60,016 bases of DNA from a bacterium. Its GTDB lineage: Bacteria > Bacillota > Bacilli > Lactobacillales > Streptococcaceae. Location: contig CAJNCV010000012.1 of assembly GCA_905221385.1 (NCBI GenBank), positions 1-60,016 on the forward strand, written 5' to 3'. The position numbers and the translations under genes were made by a program. This document shows, piece after piece, positions 18,862 through 27,072 of this stretch (its first letter is position 1; the number at the start of each line of letters is the position of its first letter). Below the pieces are notes generated by a model. It was given only the letters and a program-made list of their open reading frames with translations, ran no database searches and was not told the DNA's origin.

Positions 18862-19422
18862 ATGCAAGATTTTTTTCAACGCTATTTTGATAGACTTGAC
18901 TTAACAACCATTTTAGAGAATCTCTTGACCAAGGTGATTTCTCTTTTGATTTTGTTTTTACTATTTTATATAGCTAAAAAGATGCTTCATGCGACTGTAC
19001 GAAAAATTGTCAAGCCCTCGCTTAAATTTTCCAATCGAGATGCTGGCAGACAAAAGACCATTTCTCGTTTGCTGGAGAATGTCTTTAACTACATTCTTTA
19101 TTTCTTTCTGCTCTACTGTATCCTGTCTATTTTAGGTTTGCCGGTTTCTAGCCTCCTTGCTGGTGCGGGAATTGCTGGGGTGGCCATTGGGATGGGTGCA
19201 CAAGGTTTTCTGTCCGATGTCATTAATGGCTTCTCCATCCTTTTTGAACGCCAGCTCGATGTGGGCGACGAAGTGGTCCTCACAAATGGTCCTATTACCG
19301 TTTCTGGAAAGGTCGTTAGCGTAGGGATCCGTACAACGCAACTGCGAGGTGACGACCAAGCCCTTCACTTTGTTCCTAACCGAAATATCACTGTTGTTAG
19401 CAACTTCTCTCGTACAGAGTAG
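18862..19422 (+). CDS. Small-conductance mechanosensitive channel, MscS family (short form)
   Basis: This 186-aa membrane protein has three hydrophobic segments. The pore helix region is conserved (VSSLLAGAGIAGVAIGMGAQ), followed by the beta-domain signature GFSILFERQLDVGDEVVL and VPNRNITVVSN. It opens on hypo-osmotic shock to release solutes. The protein stops just after SNFSRTE, so the alpha/beta C-terminal domain of the 280-residue E. coli protein is missing. No downstream continuation was seen. AAAGGAG precedes the ATG; an upstream TTG/ATG extension at 18808 lacks support. Confidence 0.85.
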   Translation: MQDFFQRYFDRLDLTTILENLLTKVISLLILFLLFYIAKKMLHATVRKIVKPSLKFSNRDAGRQKTISRLLENVFNYILYFFLLYCILSILGLPVSSLLAGAGIAGVAIGMGAQGFLSDVINGFSILFERQLDVGDEVVLTNGPITVSGKVVSVGIRTTQLRGDDQALHFVPNRNITVVSNFSRTE

Positions 19423-19423
19423 G

Positions 19424-19444
19424 TCTGCTATTTTAGCAGATTTG
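19424..19444 (+). terminator. Small hairpin after the MscS gene
   Basis: TCTGCTA (19424-19430) pairs with TAGCAGA (19434-19440) and is followed by only three T. It is at best a weak terminator. Confidence 0.4.
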
Positions 19445-19453
19445 TGGTACAAT
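19445..19453 (+). promoter_or_regulatory. Extended -10 promoter for corA
   Basis: TGGTACAAT (TG-n-TACAAT) lies 26 bases ahead of the corA start at 19480, just after the small hairpin. Confidence 0.55.
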
Positions 19454-19479
19454 AGAAGGAGTTTGGTAAAGGAGAGAGT

Positions 19480-20388
19480 ATGCTATTTGTAGAGAAAAAA
19501 CTAGGCCACGATTGTACTTGGATAGACCTTGACGTGGATAAGATCAAAAACATGGAAGATCTTTCTGACGTCTATGGATTGGACAAGGAAACCATCGAGT
19601 ATGCTCTAGATAGAAATGAACGCGCCCACATGGATTATAACCGTGAAACGGGGACGGTAACCTTCATTTATAATGTTCTTGATTTGGAAAAAGATAAAGA
19701 ATATTATGAAGCGATTCCGATGACCTTTATCGTTGAAAAACAACGGCTGATTACTATCAGCAATCATAAGAATACTTATGTGATTAATCGTATGGCTACC
19801 TACCTTGAAAGCCATGAAATTATTTCCATCTACAAATTTCTTTTTGCCAGTTTAGAGATTATTAGCAATGCTTATTATCCAGTTATTGAAGAGATGGATA
19901 AAAGTAAGGATGAAATCAGTGCACTTCTTCGTCAAAAAACAACTAAAAAAAATCTTTTTGCCCTCTCTGACTTGGAAACTGGTATGGTTTACCTGACAGC
20001 AGCTGCCAAACAAAATCGTCTCCTCTTGGAACACATCCAAGGGCATGCTCTTTATCGTAATTTTAATGAGGTAGAAAGAGAGCAGTTTGACGATGCCATG
20101 ATTGAAGCCCATCAGTTGGTTTCTATGACAGACTTGATTTCTCAAGTTTTGCAACAACTCTCATCCTCTTACAACAACATCCTAAATAATAATCTAAATG
20201 ATAATTTGACAACTTTGACCATTATCTCAGTCTTGCTAGCTATCCTTGCGGTTATTACAGGATTCTTCGGAATGAATGTTCCTTTACCGTTTACAGATGA
20301 ACCAAATGCTTGGATTTATATTTTATTAGCTAGTTTAATATTGTGGGGAATCTTAGCTCAGTATCTAAAGAAAATTGCTAGAAATTAA
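19480..20388 (+). CDS. corA: CorA-family magnesium/divalent cation transporter
   Basis: This 302-aa protein has a large cytoplasmic N-terminal domain (strand-rich to about 90, then long helices) and two C-terminal membrane segments. The family signature GMN is at residues 264-266 in GFFGMNVPLPF between them. It forms a pentameric channel for Mg2+ uptake. GGAGAGAGT precedes the ATG at 19480. The protein ends YLKKIARN, the usual basic cytoplasmic tail. Specificity for Mg2+ over Co2+/Zn2+ is assumed from the family. Confidence 0.88.
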   Translation: MLFVEKKLGHDCTWIDLDVDKIKNMEDLSDVYGLDKETIEYALDRNERAHMDYNRETGTVTFIYNVLDLEKDKEYYEAIPMTFIVEKQRLITISNHKNTYVINRMATYLESHEIISIYKFLFASLEIISNAYYPVIEEMDKSKDEISALLRQKTTKKNLFALSDLETGMVYLTAAAKQNRLLLEHIQGHALYRNFNEVEREQFDDAMIEAHQLVSMTDLISQVLQQLSSSYNNILNNNLNDNLTTLTIISVLLAILAVITGFFGMNVPLPFTDEPNAWIYILLASLILWGILAQYLKKIARN

Positions 20389-20405
20389 AAAGAAAAGGAG
20401 CCAGA

Positions 20406-20933
20406 ATGGCGATTGAAAACTATATGCCAGATTTTGCTGTGGAAGCAGTCTATGATCTGACAGTCCCAAGCCTGCAGGCGCAGGGGATCAAGGCTGTTTT
20501 GGTCGATTTGGATAACACCCTCATTGCTTGGAACAATCCTGATGGAACACCAGAGATGAAGCAATGGCTACATGATCTCCGTGACGCGGGCATTCGCATC
20601 ATCGTGGTCTCAAATAACACCAAAAAACGAGTTCAACGAGCAGTTGAGAAATTTGGGATTGATTACGTCTACTGGGCCTTGAAGCCTTTCACTCTTGGGA
20701 TTGATCGTGCCATGAAGGAATTTCACTACGAGAAAAATGAAGTGGTCATGGTCGGCGACCAACTCATGACGGATATACGAGCGGCCCACCGTGCAGGCAT
20801 TCGCTCGATCTTAGTCAAACCCTTGGTCCAACACGACTCCATCAAAACGCAGATCAACCGAGCTCGCGAGCGCCGTGTCATGCGAAAGATCACTGAAAAG
20901 TACGGACCGATTACATATAAAAAAGGAATTTAA
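20406..20933 (+). CDS. yqeG: YqeG family HAD phosphatase
   Basis: This 175-aa haloacid-dehalogenase-type phosphatase (class IIIA) has the catalytic DLDNT motif (Asp34, Asp36), the second motif VVSNN, Lys in RVQRAVEKFG and the acidic motif VGDQLMTDI. The biological substrate is not established. It starts the conserved yqeG-yqeH-yhbY-nadD-yqeK-rsfS run, 17 nt after corA and two bases ahead of yqeH, so it is very probably in an operon with the ribosome-assembly GTPase. Confidence 0.92.
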   Translation: MAIENYMPDFAVEAVYDLTVPSLQAQGIKAVLVDLDNTLIAWNNPDGTPEMKQWLHDLRDAGIRIIVVSNNTKKRVQRAVEKFGIDYVYWALKPFTLGIDRAMKEFHYEKNEVVMVGDQLMTDIRAAHRAGIRSILVKPLVQHDSIKTQINRARERRVMRKITEKYGPITYKKGI

Positions 20934-20935
20934 CT

Positions 20936-22042
20936 ATGGAAGAAATTCTCTGTATTGGTTGTGGAGCAACCATTCAGACGACAGACAAGGCTGGTCTTGG
21001 TTTTACTCCCCAGTCGGCACTTGAAAAAGGTTTGGAGACAGGCGAAGTCTATTGCCAACGCTGTTTCCGTCTCCGCCATTACAATGAAATCACTGATGTC
21101 CAGTTGACGGATGATGATTTCCTCAAGCTCTTGCACGAGGTGGGAGACAGTGATGCCTTGGTGGTCAATGTCATAGATATTTTTGACTTTAATGGCTCTG
21201 TCATCCCAGGCTTGCCACGTTTTGTATCGGGCAATGATGTCCTCTTAGTTGGAAATAAAAAAGATATCCTGCCAAAGTCTGTTAAACCGGGCAAGATTAG
21301 CCAGTGGCTCATGGAACGTGCCCACGAAGAAGGACTTCGTCCTGTTGATGTCGTCCTGACTTCAGCCCAGAACAAGCATGCCATTAAGGAAGTCATTGAC
21401 AAGATTGAACACTACCGTAAGGGCCGCGATGTCTACGTAGTTGGGGTAACCAACGTTGGAAAGTCAACTCTTATCAATGCCATTATCCAAGAAATCACGG
21501 GTGACCAGAATGTCATCACGACTTCGCGTTTCCCAGGAACAACCTTGGATAAGATTGAGATTCCGCTTGATGACGGATCTTATATCTACGATACGCCAGG
21601 GATTATCCACCGTCACCAGATGGCCCACTACTTGACGGCTAAAAACCTCAAGTATGTCAGCCCTAAAAAGGAAATCAAGCCCAAAACCTATCAGCTTAAC
21701 CCTGAACAAACCCTGTTTTTAGGTGGTCTCGGACGCTTTGACTTCATTTCAGGAGAAAAGCAAGGATTTACTGCTTTCTTTGACAATGAACTCAAACTTC
21801 ACCGTACCAAGCTAGAAGGCGCTAGTGCTTTTTATGACAAGCATCTGGGAACCCTTCTGACACCACCAAATAGCAAGGAAAAAGAAGATTTTCCAAAACT
21901 AGTCCAACATGTCTTTACCATCAAGGACAAAACTGACCTAGTCATCTCAGGCCTAGGCTGGATCCGCGTAACAGGCACCGCTAAAGTCGCCGTCTGGGCA
22001 CCAGAAGGCGTCGCCGTCGTCACACGAAAAGCCATTATTTAA
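20936..22042 (+). CDS. yqeH: Ribosome biogenesis GTPase YqeH
   Basis: This 368-aa circularly permuted GTPase has an N-terminal zinc finger (CIGCG and CQRCF), then G4 (GNKKD) and G5 (SAQN) ahead of G1 (GVTNVGKSTLINA) and G3 (DTPG). The C-terminal ~150 residues are the RNA-binding part. YqeH is needed for 30S subunit assembly. A 210-bp structured intergenic stretch separates it from yhbY. Confidence 0.95.
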   Translation: MEEILCIGCGATIQTTDKAGLGFTPQSALEKGLETGEVYCQRCFRLRHYNEITDVQLTDDDFLKLLHEVGDSDALVVNVIDIFDFNGSVIPGLPRFVSGNDVLLVGNKKDILPKSVKPGKISQWLMERAHEEGLRPVDVVLTSAQNKHAIKEVIDKIEHYRKGRDVYVVGVTNVGKSTLINAIIQEITGDQNVITTSRFPGTTLDKIEIPLDDGSYIYDTPGIIHRHQMAHYLTAKNLKYVSPKKEIKPKTYQLNPEQTLFLGGLGRFDFISGEKQGFTAFFDNELKLHRTKLEGASAFYDKHLGTLLTPPNSKEKEDFPKLVQHVFTIKDKTDLVISGLGWIRVTGTAKVAVWAPEGVAVVTRKAII

Positions 22043-22080
22043 AACAAAATCGCTGAGCGAATAAAGTGAGCTCATATAGC

Positions 22081-22234
22081 GATAGTTATTGCCGTGGTGT
22101 CTTGCCAATCGATAGATTGGCAAAGGGCACAATTGAGACTTAGGCTCAATTGTGAGGTCAGGAAATCCATTTTTCAAAGATGAATTCTTTGGAAAATTAG
22201 TTCCGACCGTCCCCCACCACCTAAAATAACTATC
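22081..22234. other. Nested inverted-repeat element with three internal hairpins (unknown structured element)
   Basis: A perfect 10-bp outer pairing (GATAGTTATT at 22081-22090 with AATAACTATC at 22225-22234) encloses a 6-bp pairing (GTGGTG at 22094-22099 with CACCAC at 22215-22220). Inside are a 9-bp hairpin (22102-22123), a 10-bp hairpin (22128-22154) and an imperfect hairpin (about 22171-22197). It could fold as a multi-branched RNA or be a MITE-like mobile repeat. No known family was recognised and no target duplication is evident. Confidence 0.65.
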
Positions 22235-22252
22235 AAAAAAGGAAGAAAGAAT

Positions 22253-22564
22253 ATGTCATTAACCTCAAAACAACGTGCCTTCCTCAACAGCCAGGCACAC
22301 ACCCTCAAACCCATCATCCAAATCGGGAAAAATGGACTTAACGACCAAATCAAGACCAGCGTCCGTCAAGCTCTTGACGCCCGCGAATTGATTAAAGTTA
22401 CGCTCTTGCAAAACACAGATGAAAACATCCATGAAGTAGCTGAAATCTTGGAAGAAGAAATTGGTGTGGATACTGTCCAAAAAATCGGACGCATCTTGAT
22501 CTTGTATAAACAATCCAGCAAGAAAGAAAATCGCAAGATTTCCAAGAAAGTCAAAGAAATCTAA
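22253..22564 (+). CDS. yhbY: YhbY/CRM-domain RNA-binding protein
   Basis: This 103-aa protein is a single CRM domain: LTSKQRAFLNSQAH, KPIIQIGKNGLN, ELIKVTLLQN and a C-terminal QKIGRILILYKQS. It binds pre-50S/rRNA and takes part in ribosome assembly. The ATG at 22253 is preceded by GGAAGAAAG. It lies between yqeH and nadD in the usual streptococcal order. Confidence 0.93.
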   Translation: MSLTSKQRAFLNSQAHTLKPIIQIGKNGLNDQIKTSVRQALDARELIKVTLLQNTDENIHEVAEILEEEIGVDTVQKIGRILILYKQSSKKENRKISKKVKEI

Positions 22565-22615
22565 ACACCTACTCCAAACAACTGTTTTTACAGAGAATTA
22601 AAGGAAGACGAGCCT

Positions 22616-23245
22616 ATGGCAATCGAATTATTGACTCCCTTTACCAAGGTAGAGTTGGAGCCAGAAATCAAGGAGAAAAAACGCAAACAAGTCGGGATTC
22701 TAGGAGGGAATTTTAACCCTGTTCACAATGCCCATCTTGTTGTGGCGGACCAAGTACGACAACAGTTAGGACTGGACCAGGTCCTGTTTATGCCCGAATA
22801 CCAACCACCTCATGTAGATAAAAAGGAAACCATTCCCGAGCACCATCGGCTCAAGATGCTTGAGTTGGCGATTGAGGGGATTGAAGGTCTGGACATTGAA
22901 ACCATTGAGTTAGAGCGCAAGGGCATTTCCTACACCTACGACACTATGAAGATTTTGACAGAGAAACACCCAGACACGGATTATTACTTCATTATCGGGG
23001 CTGATATGGTGGACTATTTACCTAAGTGGTACCGAATTGATGAGCTGGTCGACATGGTTCAGTTTGTAGGAGTTCAGCGTCCGCGCTACAAGGCAGGGAC
23101 TTCCTATCCAGTTATCTGGGTGGATGTGCCTCTCATGGACATCTCCTCCAGCATGGTGCGTGACTTCATTGCCCAAGGTCGGAAACCTAACTTTCTCCTA
23201 CCTCAGCCAGTGCTAGACTACATCGAGAAGGAGGGGCTTTACTGA
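22616..23245 (+). CDS. nadD: Nicotinate-nucleotide adenylyltransferase NadD
   Basis: This 209-aa enzyme makes deamido-NAD from nicotinate mononucleotide and ATP. The adenylyltransferase motif [12 protein letters not shown] and the late motif ISSSMVR are present, with [12 protein letters not shown] between them. The protein has an N-terminal extension of about 25 residues before the first strand, as other streptococcal NadD proteins do. Its TGA overlaps the yqeK ATG by one base. Confidence 0.95.
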   Translation: MAIELLTPFTKVELEPEIKEKKRKQVGILGGNFNPVHNAHLVVADQVRQQLGLDQVLFMPEYQPPHVDKKETIPEHHRLKMLELAIEGIEGLDIETIELERKGISYTYDTMKILTEKHPDTDYYFIIGADMVDYLPKWYRIDELVDMVQFVGVQRPRYKAGTSYPVIWVDVPLMDISSSMVRDFIAQGRKPNFLLPQPVLDYIEKEGLY

Positions 23246-23838
23246 TGGCATACCAAGACTATATCAACTGTTCTCGCGAGGCTTTGTTGGAAAAAATGGC
23301 AGAGCTTCTGCCTGAAAAACGCTTAACCCATTGCTTGGGTGTGGAGCGTGCAGCTATAGAGTTAGCAGAGAGATTTGGAGTCGATGTTGAGAAAGCTGGT
23401 CTAGCAGGCCTTCTTCATGATTATGCTAAAAAGTTGTCAAATCAGGAATTTCTAGACTTGATTGACCGTTATCAGCTAGACCCTGACCTCAAAAACTGGG
23501 GCAATAATGTCTGGCATGGTATGGTTGGAATTTACAAGATTCAGGAAGATTTGGATTTGCATGATTCTGAAATCCTGCGAGCTATCGAAATCCATACAGT
23601 CGGTGCTGGTCAGATGACAGACCTTGATAAGGTTATCTACGTTGCAGACTATATCGAGCATAACCGCGCCTTTCCAGGCGTGGACGAGGCACGTGAGATT
23701 GCTGAGCTATCGCTCAATAAGGCAGTGGCCTACGAAACGGCACGAACTGTGGAGCATTTAGCTCATCAGGGATTCCCCATCTATCCCCAAACCCTTAAAA
23801 CCTATAACGCCTTTGTGCACTATTTGAAAGAGGACTAA
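23245..23838 (+). CDS. yqeK: YqeK, HD-domain Ap4A hydrolase
   Basis: This 197-aa HD-domain protein has the metal ligands in [22 protein letters not shown] and [10 protein letters not shown]. YqeK-type proteins hydrolyse diadenosine tetraphosphate symmetrically to ADP. It is translationally coupled to nadD (TGATG overlap) and is followed directly by rsfS at 23839. Confidence 0.92.
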   Translation: MAYQDYINCSREALLEKMAELLPEKRLTHCLGVERAAIELAERFGVDVEKAGLAGLLHDYAKKLSNQEFLDLIDRYQLDPDLKNWGNNVWHGMVGIYKIQEDLDLHDSEILRAIEIHTVGAGQMTDLDKVIYVADYIEHNRAFPGVDEAREIAELSLNKAVAYETARTVEHLAHQGFPIYPQTLKTYNAFVHYLKED

Positions 23839-24192
<354 letters not shown>

Positions 24193-24198
24193 TAGATG

Positions 24199-24226
24199 AA
24201 CTCAGTTGCAGGCAACTGGGTTTTAT
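24199..24226 (+). terminator. Terminator after rsfS
   Basis: AACTCAGTTGC (24199-24209) pairs with GCAACTGGGTT (24212-24222), with one G-T pair, and is followed by TTTATTT. The loop is very short (two bases as drawn), so the top of the stem probably opens. Confidence 0.75.
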
Positions 24227-24299
24227 TTGCTTATTTTAGAAAAAATGGATAGAAAGGTGAGGGCGTCGTGTTTTGTTCATCTCGAAACTGAACACGAGC

Positions 24300-24378
24300 T
24301 AAAAGCTGCGAGAAAAAGAGTAACTTCCTTTGTATCTGATGATACAGCAGAAAGTTTCCTATTTTCTCCTTGCTTTTA
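24300..24378. other. Long imperfect hairpin, about 79 nt, intergenic
   Basis: TAAAAGC (24300-24306) pairs with GCTTTTA (24372-24378), GAGAAAA (24310-24316) with TTTTCTC (24362-24368), AACTT (24322-24326) with AAGTT (24352-24356) and GTATC (24332-24336) with GATAC (24341-24345) around a TGAT loop. It lies between rsfS and the methyltransferase, where no coding frame is convincing. It looks like an intergenic repeat or structured RNA; no family was recognised. Confidence 0.55.
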
Positions 24379-24408
24379 ACGCTCTTTGTATCTTAGAAAG
24401 GATTTGAA

Positions 24409-24502
24409 CCCGTCCTGTAATCGTCGGAAAATAGATAGCCTTCCTTGGAGCTCGGCTCCATCGTCAAGCTCCTAATTTTCATTCCGATTACGGGCGGACT
24501 TG
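24409..24502. other. Second inverted repeat just upstream of the methyltransferase
   Basis: Imperfect arms (GTAATCG and GGAAAAT on the left, ATTTTC and CGATTAC on the right) enclose a perfect hairpin GGAGC-TCG-GCTCC at 24447-24459. Together with the preceding hairpin it fills the 280-bp gap before the methyltransferase. A leader structure or a decayed repeat are both possible. Confidence 0.4.
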
Positions 24503-24513
24503 GTATCATGAAT

Positions 24514-25254
24514 ATGGCTACTTATGAAACCTTTGCGGCGGTCTATGATGCGGTCATGGATGACAGTTTATACGACAAATGGACGGATTTTTCGCTGCGA
24601 CATTTGCCAAAAACCAAGGAGAGAAAGAAACTCTTGGAATTGGCTTGTGGGACAGGCATCCAGTCTGTGCTCTTTTCTCAGGCTGGTTTTGAAGTGACTG
24701 GACTGGACTTGAGCGCAGATATGCTGAAGATTGCGGAGAAGAGAGCGACTTCAGCCAAACAAAAGATTGATTTTATTGAAGGCAATATGTTGGATTTATC
24801 CAAGGTGGGTAAATATGACTTTGTCACTTGTTATTCGGACTCTATCTGTTACATGCAGGATGAGGTGGAAGTAGGGGATGTCTTTAAGGAAGTATATAAT
24901 GCCCTCAACGAAGATGGCGTCTTTATCTTTGATGTGCATTCGACCTACCAGACAGATGAAGTTTTTCCAGGCTATTCCTACCATGAAAATGCGGAAGATT
25001 TTGCCATGCTCTGGGATACCTATGAGGACGCAGCACCTCACTCTATCGTGCATGAGTTGACCTTCTTTATCAAGGAGGCTGATGGTTCCTTTAGTCGCCA
25101 CGACGAAGTGCATGAGGAGCGGACTTATGAGGTCCTGACCTATGATATTTTGCTGGAACAGGCTGGTTTCAAGTCCTTCAAACTCTATGCGGACTTTGAG
25201 GACAAGGAGCCGACAGAAACCAGCACCCGTTGGTTTTTTGTATGTAATAAATAA
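24514..25254 (+). CDS. Class I SAM-dependent methyltransferase
   Basis: This 246-aa protein has the SAM-binding motif I LLELACGTGIQSV, acidic residue in GLDLSADML, motif IV-like FVTCYSDSICYM and post-motif GVFIFDVHSTYQ. It starts MATYETFAAVYDAVMDD, the usual N-terminus of this streptococcal family. The ATG at 24514 is chosen on that ground; 24508 (MNMATYE) is equally possible and neither has a strong RBS. The substrate is unknown. In related genomes, as I recall, this gene directly precedes tmcAL, whereas here an ATPase gene lies between them. Confidence 0.85.
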   Translation: MATYETFAAVYDAVMDDSLYDKWTDFSLRHLPKTKERKKLLELACGTGIQSVLFSQAGFEVTGLDLSADMLKIAEKRATSAKQKIDFIEGNMLDLSKVGKYDFVTCYSDSICYMQDEVEVGDVFKEVYNALNEDGVFIFDVHSTYQTDEVFPGYSYHENAEDFAMLWDTYEDAAPHSIVHELTFFIKEADGSFSRHDEVHEERTYEVLTYDILLEQAGFKSFKLYADFEDKEPTETSTRWFFVCNK

Positions 25255-25286
25255 TTTTATGGATTTGAAAAGGGGATGCAAATTAG

Positions 25287-27050
25287 ATGCTTAAATTTTT
25301 ACATTTAGAAGATTATCGTTGTTTCAAAGATACAAAACTAGAGTTTAAAGATTTAACAATTGCAGTTGGAAAAAATAATGCAGGGAAATCAACCATTATT
25401 GAAGCATTGAGAATAATTTCTTATGCCTTATCCAAACCAATTTTTAGAAATATTCCTGACGGTTTGGCTCGCGATTTCGCTAAAAAAGCTAAATGTATTA
25501 TTGTTAACGGTAAAATGTTAAAAATCAACACTAGTACCATCCCACATAAATATGAAGAAGATGCCAAACCAAAACTCACTGCTGGATTTCATGGAGGATA
25601 TAAAATTATAGTTCATTTCTATGATGACTTAATATTTGCACTTGTTTATGACTCAAATGGTAACATTATTACTAATAAAAGTACTTTTAATAATTCTGGA
25701 TTCCCCAAGCTAAATATTTTACCTCAAATAGGTCCACTAAGAAAAATTGAAAAATACTTGTCGAAAGAAACAGTTAAAAAAGATAAAGATACATATTTAT
25801 CATCATTACACTTCAGAAATGAAATATATTTAGAAATGACTAATGATGAAAATGTATTTAATGAATTTTATTCATTAATAAATCAAACATGGAAAAATCT
25901 GCACATAAATCCTCCAAAGCTTGATTTCTCTTCAGACGATCCTTTGGTTTCTCTGGTTGTAGGAGAGAATGACTTTATGACAGAATTAGGATATGTTGGG
26001 AATGGACTTCAAATGTGGTTACAAATGATGTGGTTTGTGACTAAATCAAAAAACCAAGGTATAACAACGGTTATTTTAGATGAGCCAGATGTTTATATGC
26101 ACCCCGATTTACAACGAAAATTATTGAAATATGTTCGTAGAAATTTTCAACAAGTGATCATTGCGACTCATTCTATAGAAATTATTTCTGAAGTAGATTC
26201 TGAGAATATTTTGAATGTTAGTAATAAAAAGAAAAATTTGAAGTATACGAATGAGTTACTTGCTGTTCAAAAAGTGGTAGATGAAATCGGAAGTATTCAA
26301 AATATGTCTTTGTTACGTTTGTTTACGTATAAGAAATTACTATTTCTTGAAGGTGAAGATATGTGGTTTTTGAGGAAGTTTTTTGATAAGTTATATCCTG
26401 AAAGTGATTTTTCAATTGATCATATATTTTCTATAAAAATAGGAGGTTTTTTGAACTTTAACAAATACTTTAAAGTGGCTGATTTTTTTAAGAGTATTGA
26501 TAGTGAGATTAGTATAATTGGAGTATTGGATAGAGATTATTATCCAGATTCGTATTTGAATTCAATAAAAGACATAGCAGAAGATAAAAATCGTCTAAAG
26601 TTACATATTTGGACTAAAAAAGAAATAGAAAATTATCTTTTGATTCCTGAAGTTTTATTTAGAATATCAAAAGGAGAAGATAGAGCTAAGTTTTATCAAG
26701 AATTAGAAGATATCTGCGAAACTTTTCGAAAAGAGACATTAGGAAAATTTTATGATAAGATGATTGCTTATGGAACATGGGATGGTAAAGAATTAGATTC
26801 TAAGTGGGAACCATCAAAGCAGTATTCTAAATGTCAGGAATTATTTGATAATCGATGGGAAGTTAGTTTAGAAAATAAGATATCTATGATTAATGGTAAA
26901 GATTTAAAAAGTAAAATTTATAAATTTATTAATGAAGAGTATCATCAAAGTTGCACAGATAATGTTATATTTAAAGAAATAAATAGAGAGGAAGTGCATG
27001 AGGATATTGAGAATTTATTTTTAGATATTATTGATGGTATAGAAATATAG
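25287..27050 (+). CDS. OLD-family ATP-dependent endonuclease (AAA ATPase + TOPRIM)
   Basis: This 587-aa protein has an ABC/SMC-type ATPase at about 1-325: FLHLEDYRCFKD, Walker A GKNNAGKST, a signature region LGYVGNGLQMWLQM, Walker B VILDEPDVYMHPD and the switch ATHSIE. A TOPRIM nuclease domain follows with LFLEGED (Glu355, Glu357) and the metal motif DRDYY (Asp415, Asp417). This is the overcoming-lysogenization-defect (OLD) architecture, known mainly from phage exclusion and anti-phage systems such as Gabija GajA. No UvrD-like GajB partner or reverse transcriptase is adjacent, so it looks like a solitary OLD protein. The gene is clearly more AT-rich than its neighbours and sits between two conserved genes, so it was probably acquired. 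Confidence 0.85.
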   Translation: MLKFLHLEDYRCFKDTKLEFKDLTIAVGKNNAGKSTIIEALRIISYALSKPIFRNIPDGLARDFAKKAKCIIVNGKMLKINTSTIPHKYEEDAKPKLTAGFHGGYKIIVHFYDDLIFALVYDSNGNIITNKSTFNNSGFPKLNILPQIGPLRKIEKYLSKETVKKDKDTYLSSLHFRNEIYLEMTNDENVFNEFYSLINQTWKNLHINPPKLDFSSDDPLVSLVVGENDFMTELGYVGNGLQMWLQMMWFVTKSKNQGITTVILDEPDVYMHPDLQRKLLKYVRRNFQQVIIATHSIEIISEVDSENILNVSNKKKNLKYTNELLAVQKVVDEIGSIQNMSLLRLFTYKKLLFLEGEDMWFLRKFFDKLYPESDFSIDHIFSIKIGGFLNFNKYFKVADFFKSIDSEISIIGVLDRDYYPDSYLNSIKDIAEDKNRLKLHIWTKKEIENYLLIPEVLFRISKGEDRAKFYQELEDICETFRKETLGKFYDKMIAYGTWDGKELDSKWEPSKQYSKCQELFDNRWEVSLENKISMINGKDLKSKIYKFINEEYHQSCTDNVIFKEINREEVHEDIENLFLDIIDGIEI

Positions 27051-27072
27051 TCGTTAAAAGTAGGAGATTATC

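Noticed and set aside
24445..24507. N-terminal extension of the methyltransferase
   Set aside because: It runs through the inverted repeat, has no RBS and precedes the family's usual MATYE-type start.
24796..25281. 161-codon minus-strand frame over the methyltransferase
   Set aside because: It lies opposite conserved methyltransferase motifs and has no RBS or recognisable domain.
25287..27050. Gabija, PARIS or retron system around the OLD gene
   Set aside because: No UvrD-type helicase, separate TOPRIM partner, reverse transcriptase or msr/msd-like region is adjacent.
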